Source: Janibacter limosus | Lineage (GTDB): Bacteria; Actinomycetota; Actinomycetes; Actinomycetales; Dermatophilaceae | Reading direction: 5' to 3' | Assembly: GCF_004295485.1 (NCBI RefSeq) | Contig: NZ_CP036164.1 | Span: 2,914,001 to 2,978,000, forward strand | DNA length: 64,000 nucleotides | Shown here: positions 18,690-26,908 of the stretch, one piece after another | Numbering within the stretch: the first letter of the stretch is position 1 | Layout of the letters: every line of letters starts with the position of its first letter | Program-made: the position numbers and the translations under genes | Notes under the pieces: generated by a model | Seen by the model: only the letters and a program-made list of their open reading frames with translations | What the model was told of the DNA's origin: nothing | Database searches by the model: none

Positions 18690-21130
18690 TGGACCCGTGG
18701 GACAAGCTCGTCACGCAGCTCGCTTCCGGCCTCGACGAGCGAGCGGTCCGCGGGTACACCCGGCTCGGCATCCGGACCCGCAGCCCGCTGATCCGGGAGG
18801 TCCTGCAGGCCGCCGGGGAGACGGCGGCGCTCGGGTGGGTCACGGCGCTGGGCGGCGCGTCGGACTCGCACGCGCGTGGTCTCGAGATCCTGGACAGGGC
18901 GGTCAGCGAGGTCGGTGTGGAGGCCGTACCGGACACCGCACTGGCCATCTGGGGGCACCTGCTGCTGCGGGCTGGTCGCGACGTCGACCTCCAGGCACTG
19001 GTCGACAACGACGCCGCACCGCTTCCCCTGATCGACCGGTGGATGCTGCGATCTGACCTGCTCAACCCCCACCGGACCGCCGGCGGCCCTGGCGCGACCG
19101 GCGCCCCGGACCCGGACGGCTTGCGTGCGGCGGAGGAACGCTGGCTCGCGGTCTTCAACGAGATCCACACCGCCGACGATCTCGAACCCATCCGGCTGCT
19201 GCCCGGCGAGCCGGGCGACACCCTCTACCAGCGACTGGATGCTCCCGTCTCCGACCGGGTCGACGGCGACCTCGTCAGCGTCGTCATGTCGGCCTACCGC
19301 CCGGATCGGGACCTGCTGACCGCCGTGCGCAGCGTTCTCGCCCAGACCTGGCACAACATCGAGCTCCTCCTCATCGATGATGCCTCCCCGCCGGGATCCG
19401 AGCACCTGCTCGAGGAGGCCGCGGCCATGGACCCCCGCGTCCGTCTGGTCCGCGCCCCCACCAACGGTGGGACCTACGAAGCGCGCAACATCGCCCTGGC
19501 CATCGCCGAGGGGCGCTGGATGACCTTCCAGGACAGCGACGACTGGACGCACCCCCGCCGCGTGGAGCACCAGGTGCGCCACCTCCTCGGCTCCAAGCAG
19601 GCCCTGGCCAACCGGACGTGGACCCTGCGCTCCTTCCCGGACGTCACCATGACCTACGTGGGATACGAGGCGTCTCGTCTCAACGCCAGCTCCCTGCTCT
19701 TCGACCGAGCGGCGGTCATCGACCTCGTCGGCGACTTCGACGGGACGCGCAAGACGGGGGATGTCGAGCTGCCCCTGCGCCTCGACGCGGTGCGGCCCGG
19801 GAGCGTTCGCGATCTCAAGCACCCCGCGCCGCTGGCCATCACCCAGCTGCGCGCGGGCTCCCTCTCGCGCAACGACTCCGTCCCCGGGTGGATCCGGTGG
19901 GACCGGCTGGCCTACCGCGACAGCTTCTCCGAGTGGCACCAACAGGCCGCGGACGGTCGGATGAGCGCCGTCCTGCCGACCCGGAGCGGCCGGCGACCCT
20001 TCCCCCTGCCTCGCTCCTCGTGGGAGCCGGACCGGTCCAAGAACAGTGCGGTCCAGCCGTGGGACGTCGTCGTGCTCGGGGACTTCCGGCCCATGGGCCA
20101 GGGCGTGCTGCGCTCGTTGGGCGTGGCCCGCACGTCGAGCGATGCCGGGCTGCGCACCGCGGTGGCCCACGCCGAGTCCACGCGCGCACTCCGGGTCCCC
20201 CGGTCGGTCCTGACGCCGCTGCTCTCGACCGAGGTGCGCCTCGGGCGTCTCGGCCTGACCAACGCGCACGAAGAGGAAGTGACCGACCTGCTCGTCGTCA
20301 CGAGCCCCGACAGCGTCCTCCACCTCGACGAGGCGCAGCTGCGCACCGGCGCCGTCCTCGTCGTGGCCGACGAGACGGACCCCGAGTCCTGGAGCGTCGC
20401 CACGGTCGACCGCCGGTGCGAGGAGCTCTTCGGCGTGCTGCCCATCTGGGGCGGGCCCCAGCGACGCCACGTCACGCCCGACGGACCATCTGCGGTCCGC
20501 CGCGCCGTCCCGGACGAGCGGTGGTGCCGGTCGGACCTTCCGGTCGTGTCCGGTGTCCGCTGGTCAGTGGTGGCCCATGACCATCGCCGGGCGCACACCG
20601 CTGACTCGACGGTGGTCATGGGCCACCACCTCGACGACCACCCCCGACGCTGGCCCAAGCAGGCATCTGACCTCCGCAGCGCCTCGCCCGAGTTGATCAC
20701 GCTCCCTGGAGGTCGCTCGAGCGTGCCCGTCGAGCTCCACACCCTGTCCCCCCTGACCGTGCCCACCCGGGTGCTGGGACGCCAGCAGCCGGAGCCGTCA
20801 TGGCTCTCGCTCGCGGGCACCGGCATGACGGTCCGCGAGTTCCTCTCGCACCTCGATGCGTGGGTCTACCTCGGTCGGTGGGACGACGAGGCCGAGCTCG
20901 CTGCCCTCGAGGCCCTGGCCGCCGGCCTGCCCTGCGTGCTCCACGAGGACGCCGCCGTCAGCGGGCTGACAGGCCCCGTCCGGTACGTACAGCCGAAGGG
21001 AGTGCGCGTCGCGCTGGAGGAGCTGCTCGGGCACACGCCGACGGCAGCAACCTCCGCGAACCTCCGCCAGTCGGAGTGGGGACGCACGCTCGAGCGGCTA
21101 CGGACCAGCCCGGGCGAGCCCACCGCCTGA
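18689..21130 (+). CDS. Large protein with central GT2 glycosyltransferase domain
   Basis: 813 residues. An N-terminal helical region (~170 residues) precedes a GT-A family 2 domain: LVSVVMSAYRPDRDLLTAVR, IELLLIDDASPPGSEHLL, YEARNIALAIAEGRWMTFQD, then DSDDWTHPRRVEHQ with the DxD-like metal site. The last ~350 residues look like a second, GT-B-like part (LDAWVYLGRWDDEAELAALE, ALAAGLPCVLHEDA), so it may be bifunctional. It is translationally coupled to the small membrane protein and ends 52 bp from a convergent GT4 gene. It probably extends or decorates the surface polymer; the sugar is unknown. Confidence 0.8.
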   Translation: MDPWDKLVTQLASGLDERAVRGYTRLGIRTRSPLIREVLQAAGETAALGWVTALGGASDSHARGLEILDRAVSEVGVEAVPDTALAIWGHLLLRAGRDVDLQALVDNDAAPLPLIDRWMLRSDLLNPHRTAGGPGATGAPDPDGLRAAEERWLAVFNEIHTADDLEPIRLLPGEPGDTLYQRLDAPVSDRVDGDLVSVVMSAYRPDRDLLTAVRSVLAQTWHNIELLLIDDASPPGSEHLLEEAAAMDPRVRLVRAPTNGGTYEARNIALAIAEGRWMTFQDSDDWTHPRRVEHQVRHLLGSKQALANRTWTLRSFPDVTMTYVGYEASRLNASSLLFDRAAVIDLVGDFDGTRKTGDVELPLRLDAVRPGSVRDLKHPAPLAITQLRAGSLSRNDSVPGWIRWDRLAYRDSFSEWHQQAADGRMSAVLPTRSGRRPFPLPRSSWEPDRSKNSAVQPWDVVVLGDFRPMGQGVLRSLGVARTSSDAGLRTAVAHAESTRALRVPRSVLTPLLSTEVRLGRLGLTNAHEEEVTDLLVVTSPDSVLHLDEAQLRTGAVLVVADETDPESWSVATVDRRCEELFGVLPIWGGPQRRHVTPDGPSAVRRAVPDERWCRSDLPVVSGVRWSVVAHDHRRAHTADSTVVMGHHLDDHPRRWPKQASDLRSASPELITLPGGRSSVPVELHTLSPLTVPTRVLGRQQPEPSWLSLAGTGMTVREFLSHLDAWVYLGRWDDEAELAALEALAAGLPCVLHEDAAVSGLTGPVRYVQPKGVRVALEELLGHTPTAATSANLRQSEWGRTLERLRTSPGEPTA

Positions 21131-21182
21131 CCGACCTCAGGGCCAGTGACCTGGGCGTCCGGTGTCCTCAGCGGAGTCGCCC

Positions 21183-22829
21183 CTACCCGAGGACCTCGGC
21201 GTAGATCCGCGCGTAGCGGTCATCGTTGTGCGCCCACGTGCGGTGCCCGAGCACCCACCGGCGCCCCTTGTCGGCAAGCTCCTGGCGATCGGTCGGTGAG
21301 GCCGCCAGGCCCTCCAGCACGTCAGCCAGCGATGACGCATCACCGGTGGTGAAGGTCAGTCCACGGTCACCGTTGCCGGTGATCTCCTGCAGCGCCGGCA
21401 GGTCCGAGACCACCAGGGGGAGCCCCAGGGCCATCGCTTCGAAGGGCTTGAGGGGGGTCACGAGGCGGGCCGCGCGCTCGTTGATGCGCGGGATGACGAA
21501 GACGTCCAGCTGGGCGTAGTACTGCGAGACCTGGTCGTGCGGGATGCGACCTGTGAAGTGGACGGCGTCGCCGGCCTCGCGCTCGACGGCATGGGCCTCC
21601 AGCACCTCCCGGCGCGAACCGTCCCCGACGATGAGTGCGGTGGCATCCACTCCTCGACGCCGCAGCTCGAGCGCCGCGTCGATGAGCAGCTCCTGGCCCT
21701 CCCGACGATGATCGAGGTTGGACACGTACCCGAAGACGAAGCGGTCGCGCAGGCCGAGCCGACCGGCGAGCTCTTGGTCCCGGGCGACAGGGACAAAGGC
21801 CTCCGGGTCCACACCGTTGGGCACCACGTGGACGTGATCCGGGTCGACGTCGCGGGCCACGATGTCGTCCTTCATGGACTCGCTCAGGGTGACGACAGCA
21901 GCCGCCTCGCGCAGGCAGTGGGCCTCGGCGGCCCGACGACGCTCGTAGACCTCGGAGCGCTCGGCCCAGTCAGTGTCCTTGGTCCACAGGGCCTCGAAGA
22001 ATCCGCGAACCTCGTACACGACGGGGATGCCGAGGGCTCGGCCGACGGAGATCGCAACGAGTGCTGCCTCGGTCCCGCGGTGGCCCGAGTGGACGTGGAT
22101 GAGATCGGGCGACTCCTGAGCGACCACCGGAGCAAGCGCGGTGGCATAGGCGGTCAGGTACTCGTCCCACGGCTCCTTGTCGGGGATGCTGTCGCGCAGC
22201 AGGTGCCGGTAGCGCACTCGTGCGACGACCTCCTCGTCTGGGACCTCCTCGACGCCGATGCTCCGAGGGAAGTCCAGCGCGGTCACGGCCACCGGGTCCA
22301 GCCCGGCGTCGACCTGGCCCGTCAGGGTGTACATGCTGCGCATCGAGTAACCGCTTTGCCGCTGCGGCATACCGATCTTCAGCAGGTGCAGCACTCGCGT
22401 CCGGGATCGGTCACGGGGAGCGGGCTCGGGCAGGTCAGCCAGGATGGCGGGGTCGATCGTCGGCAGCCACCCCGGCTCGGACTCGTTCCATCGTCCCTCG
22501 GCCGCACGCAGGTACTTGGGCAGCCCGGTGTCGTGGGGTGCGACCTCGATGCGGCGCCGCAGGGTCTTGATGTGCAGGCTCAGGTTGCCGGCCTTGGATG
22601 CGCTCATCTGGATCTGCCGCAGGAGCGCCTTGTCCGGGTCGCTCTGGCGCGCCGTGCGCTGGTACTCCTCGTGCGCCAGGGCCAGAGCCTCCTCGTGGCG
22701 GCCTGCCGAGGTGAGCTCGGCCAGTCGGGCCATCGCCTCCTCGTCACCAGGGGCAACAGGTCCGGAGGTGGTGCCACCTCGCCCCAGCCGTCGAACCAGT
22801 CGGTCACGCAGACGTCTCAGATCAGCCAC
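21183..22829 (-). CDS. Glycosyltransferase family 4 with N-terminal helical region
   Basis: 548 residues. After a ~110-residue Ala/Arg-rich helical start comes a GT-B transferase: RVLHLLKIGMPQRQSGYSMR, SPDLIHVHSGHRGTEAAL, VHVVPNGVDPEAFVP, FVFGYVSNLDHRREGQELLI and TPLKPFEAMALGLPLVVSDL. The architecture mirrors the protein at 10879-13083 (helical extension plus GT4), so the two may be paralogues working in the same pathway. It heads minus-strand gene order 24648 to 21183 with two genes upstream. Donor and acceptor are unknown. Confidence 0.85.
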   Translation of the reverse strand: MADLRRLRDRLVRRLGRGGTTSGPVAPGDEEAMARLAELTSAGRHEEALALAHEEYQRTARQSDPDKALLRQIQMSASKAGNLSLHIKTLRRRIEVAPHDTGLPKYLRAAEGRWNESEPGWLPTIDPAILADLPEPAPRDRSRTRVLHLLKIGMPQRQSGYSMRSMYTLTGQVDAGLDPVAVTALDFPRSIGVEEVPDEEVVARVRYRHLLRDSIPDKEPWDEYLTAYATALAPVVAQESPDLIHVHSGHRGTEAALVAISVGRALGIPVVYEVRGFFEALWTKDTDWAERSEVYERRRAAEAHCLREAAAVVTLSESMKDDIVARDVDPDHVHVVPNGVDPEAFVPVARDQELAGRLGLRDRFVFGYVSNLDHRREGQELLIDAALELRRRGVDATALIVGDGSRREVLEAHAVEREAGDAVHFTGRIPHDQVSQYYAQLDVFVIPRINERAARLVTPLKPFEAMALGLPLVVSDLPALQEITGNGDRGLTFTTGDASSLADVLEGLAASPTDRQELADKGRRWVLGHRTWAHNDDRYARIYAEVLG

Positions 22830-22861
22830 GCGCTGAGACTACCCTCGCGCCACGCCGGGAG

Positions 22862-23536
22862 TCAGGAGGCGGGCACGCGGCCGGTACCACCCTCGTCGGT
22901 GACACCCGGAAGCGTCGGCAGATCGTGCAGGTCGTGCTGGTCGGCGAGATAGGCGGGCAGTGCCTCGAGGAGCTCACGCTGGGAGCGGGTGAGCCCGGCC
23001 CCCTGCGACACCGGCACATCCAGGACGAGCCAGGCCCGGTAGTGGTCGGTCATGGACACGACGCGCCGTGCCCGGTGGCGGCGCACGGCCTGCCCATCGC
23101 CGAGGTCGGCAGGATCAGGCAGGAGCTCGACGGCGTGACCGGCCCGACGCACGGGCGCCAGGGCGTCCCCCGTGACCAGGAACACGGCGCGGAAACAGCG
23201 CAACCGCACCTGCAGCCGCCCGATCTCGGCCACGACGGCCTCGACCTCCTCGACCGTCGCCGGCCGCGACCCGTCAGGGTCGTCGAGGGTGACGATGACG
23301 ATCGGCCACCGGTCCGCCCCGGCCACGTCCACGTCCGCCGTCGTGACCAGGGGGTGGCTGGAGCCACCCAGGCGCCCCCCTTCGCCCACGAGGCGGGTCA
23401 GGAGGTCCACGACGGTCTCGTTGCCTCGGATGCGCGGCAGCACGCTGTCGGTCACCCGGCGGTAGCCGGGAGCCGAACGGACCCGGCGCGCCAGGGCGCT
23501 CAACCTGCTGCTGGGGGGTGGCGCGGCACTGCTCAT
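22862..23536 (-). CDS. Unrecognised protein of the glycopolymer locus
   Basis: 224 residues. The ATG overlaps the stop of the upstream glycosyltransferase (TGATG), so they are co-translated. The protein begins with a Pro/Ser-rich and basic stretch, then YRRVTDSVLPRIRGNETVV, and later a compact region with beta-strand-like pieces (RWPIVIVTLDDPDGS, CFRAVFLVTGDALAP). No signal peptide, membrane segment or catalytic motif is evident. Because it lies between two glycosyltransferase genes it is probably an accessory or catalytic part of polymer synthesis, but I cannot assign a family. Confidence 0.55.
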   Translation of the reverse strand: MSSAAPPPSSRLSALARRVRSAPGYRRVTDSVLPRIRGNETVVDLLTRLVGEGGRLGGSSHPLVTTADVDVAGADRWPIVIVTLDDPDGSRPATVEEVEAVVAEIGRLQVRLRCFRAVFLVTGDALAPVRRAGHAVELLPDPADLGDGQAVRRHRARRVVSMTDHYRAWLVLDVPVSQGAGLTRSQRELLEALPAYLADQHDLHDLPTLPGVTDEGGTGRVPAS

Positions 23537-24648
23537 CAGGCGACTCCGGACGAAGGGAGGGACAACAGCTCTCGGATGACCGCGGCGGCCTGGGGCGCGC
23601 CGTTGCCGGGGTCCGCCGCGCGGGCGAGCGCCGCCATCTGCGGCCCGCGCTCGAGCAGGTCGGCCAGGAGCGACCCCGTCGACGAGGAGGCCAGGTCGGT
23701 GGCGCCCAGCGCCCACCCGGAGCGGACAGCGTGCTCCACGCGGGTCTCCTGATCATCGAGGTTGGTGTGGGTGTTGGGCACGAACAGGCTCGGCAGGCCC
23801 AGGCGCAGGTTCTCGTGGAAGGAGTTGTAGCCCGCTGCGCTCACCGCGAGGTCGAAGGCCGCGAACCGACGGCTGATGGGGAAGTCCCGCACATGGTGGA
23901 CGTCCAGGCTCGTGCCGGCCTGCCCGGCGATCTCGGCCTGCGTCACGCACGCACCCACACCCAGGTCGGACAGACCCGCGACGACGGCGCCGAGGTCACC
24001 GCTCGTGTCGTTGATGTTGCCCGCGCCGAGGGAGACCAGCGCGAGCGGGCCCTCGGCCGGCAGTGCGAGCGCGCGCCGCGCGGTGGCCCGATCCTGCAGG
24101 TCGACCGTGTCGACGAGGGTCACCGGCCCCACTCGTCGCGCGTTGCGACCGACCGTGGCACCACGGTCCGATGCCTGGGCGAGGTCGCCGGGCTCGAGCA
24201 CGAGATCGAACCAGCTCTCCTTGGCCAGCTGGTCGACATTGCGGTCGGGGCGCCACATGGCCCGGCGCGACCACACCCACCGGGCACCGGGGACGGCCTC
24301 ACGGGCGAGGTCCATACCTGCATATGGGTGGGTGCCGTCGAAGACGACGACATCGGGACGGGTCCGCCTCAGGTACTCGACGAGCCGGTCGAGGAAGAGT
24401 CGGCGCCAGGTCGCCGCCCGCAACCCGCTGCTGCCCCGAGAGGGCAGGTACTCGTAGCGGTGGCCCATCGCGGCGACGACCGGGACGGCCGTGGACATCG
24501 ACAGGAACCGCACGTCGGCACCCTCGAGGCCCTGCGCGTAGGCCAGCAACCGGGTGAGGTGCCCCATCCCCGTGCCATTGCTCGACATGAGGACCACTCG
24601 TGCGGGCGCGTTGTCGGCAGCGGATCCCATGGCAAGGCATCCTGTCAT
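23536..24648 (-). CDS. MurG/GT28-like glycosyltransferase
   Basis: About 370 residues. An N-terminal glycine-rich block typical of GT1/GT28 enzymes (VVLMSSNGTGMGHLTRLLAY) is followed by VVFDGTHPYAGM and the C-terminal nucleotide-sugar region (LALVSLGAGNINDT, DLAVSAAGYNSFHENLRLGL, PSLFVPNTHTNLDDQ). This is the pattern of UDP-sugar transferases such as MurG. The start at 24648 has GGGGAG upstream; an internal ATG at 24630 is the alternative. It is divergent from wecC with a 98-bp shared promoter region. It is expected to act at the cytoplasmic membrane on a lipid-linked acceptor (inference). Confidence 0.75.
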   Translation of the reverse strand: MTGCLAMGSAADNAPARVVLMSSNGTGMGHLTRLLAYAQGLEGADVRFLSMSTAVPVVAAMGHRYEYLPSRGSSGLRAATWRRLFLDRLVEYLRRTRPDVVVFDGTHPYAGMDLAREAVPGARWVWSRRAMWRPDRNVDQLAKESWFDLVLEPGDLAQASDRGATVGRNARRVGPVTLVDTVDLQDRATARRALALPAEGPLALVSLGAGNINDTSGDLGAVVAGLSDLGVGACVTQAEIAGQAGTSLDVHHVRDFPISRRFAAFDLAVSAAGYNSFHENLRLGLPSLFVPNTHTNLDDQETRVEHAVRSGWALGATDLASSSTGSLLADLLERGPQMAALARAADPGNGAPQAAAVIRELLSLPSSGVA

Positions 24649-24746
24649 GAGGGCTCCCCACATCGGCGAGCCGTCGAGTGGCTGAGCGTCCCTACAAGGC
24701 GGCGGCTGTACACTCCACACGCCACATACCTGCATCAAGGAGCAGC

Positions 24747-26006
24747 ATGTCAATGGACGTCGCGATCATCGGCCAGGGGTACGTCGGGCTTCCCCTCGCT
24801 CTGGAGGCCTCCCGCGTCGGGGTCAAGGTCCTCGGCTTCGACATCAACGAGGGTGTCGTCAAGGCACTGAACTCCGGTGTCTCGCACATCGACGACCTCT
24901 CCGACGACGACATCCGCGCGATGCTCGACGCCGGCTTCGAGGCCACCACCGACCCGAGCCGCCTCGACGAGGTCAAGACCATCATCATCTGCGTCCCGAC
25001 CCCGCTCTCCGAGGACGGCGGCCCGGACCTCGGCCCGATCAACTCTGCCGTCAAGACGATCTCCGAGCACCTGCACGCAGGTCAGACGATCGTCCTCGAG
25101 TCGACGACCTACCCGGGCACGACCGACGAGGTCGTGCGTCCGGCCCTCGAGGCCGGTGGCCTCGTCGCGGGCAAGGACTTCTTCCTCGCCTTCTCCCCGG
25201 AGCGCATCGACCCGGGCAACGAGCAGTACGGCGCCAAGAACACCCCCAAGGTCGTCGGTGGCCACACGCCCGCCTGCGGTGACGCGGCAGCGGCCTTCTA
25301 CGGCCAGTTCGTCGACACCGTCGTGCGCGCCAAGGGCACCCGCGAGGCCGAGACGGCCAAGCTCCTGGAAAACACGTACCGCCACATCAACATCGCCCTG
25401 GTCAACGAGATGGCGCGCTTCTGCCACGACCTCGACATCGACCTGTGGGACGTCATCAACGCGGCCAAGACCAAGCCCTTCGGCTTCCAGGCCTTCTACC
25501 CCGGGCCCGGCGTCGGCGGTCACTGCATCCCGATCGACCCCAACTACCTCTCCTACAACGTGCGCGCCAAGCTGGGTTACCCCTTCCGCTTCGTCGAGCT
25601 CGCGCAGGAGATCAACGCGACGATGCCGGCCTATGTCGTGCAGCGTGCGCAGAACATCCTCAACGAGGACAGCAAGTCACTGCGCGGCTCCACCGTCCTG
25701 CTCCTCGGCGTGACCTACAAGCCGGACATCGCCGACCAGCGCGAGTCGCCCGCGGTGCCCCTGGCACAGCAGCTCCTCGCCAAGGGTGCGAGCGTCCAGT
25801 ACTTCGACGCCAAGGTGATGGACTGGAAGGCCGTCCCCGAGGCCGCCCGCGCCGACGACCTCGACGCCGCCGTCGCAGCCGCGGACCTCACCGTCCTCGT
25901 CCAGAACCACAAGACCTTCGACGTCGAAGCCCTCGCTGGCAAGTCGCAGCGGTTCTTCGACACGCGTGGCGTGGCCGAGGACAGCGACAAGGTCGAGCGA
26001 CTGTGA
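24747..26006 (+). CDS. wecC: UDP-N-acetyl-D-mannosamine dehydrogenase-type nucleotide-sugar dehydrogenase
   Basis: 419 residues. The NAD-binding motif VAIIGQGYVGLPLALEA begins at residue 5. Further blocks are CVPTPLSEDGGPDLG, ESTTYPGTTDE, AFSPERIDPGN, KLLENTYRHINIALVNEM, the active-site cysteine loop PGVGGHCIPIDPNYL, and LGVTYKPDIADQRESPA. These indicate the WecC/WbpA group rather than UDP-glucose dehydrogenases, but UDP-GlcNAc oxidation cannot be excluded. With wecB present, UDP-ManNAcA is the likely product. AAGGAG lies 5 nt before the ATG. The stop overlaps the permease gene (GTGA). Confidence 0.85.
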   Translation: MSMDVAIIGQGYVGLPLALEASRVGVKVLGFDINEGVVKALNSGVSHIDDLSDDDIRAMLDAGFEATTDPSRLDEVKTIIICVPTPLSEDGGPDLGPINSAVKTISEHLHAGQTIVLESTTYPGTTDEVVRPALEAGGLVAGKDFFLAFSPERIDPGNEQYGAKNTPKVVGGHTPACGDAAAAFYGQFVDTVVRAKGTREAETAKLLENTYRHINIALVNEMARFCHDLDIDLWDVINAAKTKPFGFQAFYPGPGVGGHCIPIDPNYLSYNVRAKLGYPFRFVELAQEINATMPAYVVQRAQNILNEDSKSLRGSTVLLLGVTYKPDIADQRESPAVPLAQQLLAKGASVQYFDAKVMDWKAVPEAARADDLDAAVAAADLTVLVQNHKTFDVEALAGKSQRFFDTRGVAEDSDKVERL

Positions 26007-26908
26007 CCGAGGCCCCCCAGCGGGCCTCTCTCCCCTCGAGACTGACACCGACGGAGGCCGCAGACCTCGCGGCCCGTCATGGACTGCGGACGCTCAGCGA
26101 GCGTCCGCAGTTCGGGCGCTACCTGTCCGACCTGTGGAACCGCAGGTCCTTCCTGTGGACCCTCTCGTCCGCACAGTCGCGTGCCCAGAACGAAGGAAAC
26201 CACCTGGGGCAGCTGTGGGCGGTGCTCAACCCGGCGCTGCTCATCGGCAGCTACTTCCTCATCTTCGGGGTGCTGCTCAACACCCGTGGTGGAGTCGCCA
26301 ACTTCGTGGGCTTCCTGGCCATCGGCGTCATCATGTTCGCCTTCACCTCGTCGGTCCTCACCAAGGGGGCCAAATCCGTCTCGAGCAACACCTCCTTGGT
26401 GCGGGCACTGCACTTCCCCCGAGCGATCCTGCCCATGTCGGTGATGCTCACGGAGCTGCTCGCTGCGACTCCGGCCTTCCTCCTGCTCTTCGCCCTGATG
26501 TTCATCACGGGCGAGACGCCTGACTGGGAATGGCTGCTCTTCCCCGTCGCAGTGCTCATGCAGGGCATGTCGTTGCTCGGCGTCGCCTTCATCTTCGCCC
26601 GGATCGTCAACGCCTCGCGCGACCTGGGCAATCTGATCTCCGTCGTGGTCCGCCTGCTGCGCTACGTCTCCGGTGTCTTCTTCCCGGTAGCGCACTACGT
26701 CAGTGGCCAACCCCAGGTGGTGCAGGACGCCCTGATCTACCAGCCCTTCTCGCTCATGCTCACGACCGGACGCCAGGCGCTCCTCACCGACGCCCAGCAC
26801 GCGGTCGTCCCGCGGGACTGGCTGATCATGGCCGCATGGTCGATCATCCTGGTCACCGTCGGACTGGTGATCTTCTGGCGAGACGAGGCGAAGTACGGCC
26901 GTGGCTGA
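26003..26908 (+). CDS. Polysaccharide ABC exporter permease (Wzm/TagG type)
   Basis: 301 residues from a GTG that overlaps the dehydrogenase stop. An amphipathic N-terminus is followed by six hydrophobic segments (for example LLIGSYFLIFGVLLN, FLAIGVIMFAFTSSVL, LLFALMFI). NHLGQLWAVLNPALLIGSYF and VRALHFPRAILPMSVML are typical of ABC-2 permeases for O-antigen and teichoic-acid export. It would form the membrane channel with the ATPase encoded immediately downstream (8-bp overlap) and export a lipid-linked glycopolymer. Confidence 0.9.
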   Translation: MTEAPQRASLPSRLTPTEAADLAARHGLRTLSERPQFGRYLSDLWNRRSFLWTLSSAQSRAQNEGNHLGQLWAVLNPALLIGSYFLIFGVLLNTRGGVANFVGFLAIGVIMFAFTSSVLTKGAKSVSSNTSLVRALHFPRAILPMSVMLTELLAATPAFLLLFALMFITGETPDWEWLLFPVAVLMQGMSLLGVAFIFARIVNASRDLGNLISVVVRLLRYVSGVFFPVAHYVSGQPQVVQDALIYQPFSLMLTTGRQALLTDAQHAVVPRDWLIMAAWSIILVTVGLVIFWRDEAKYGRG

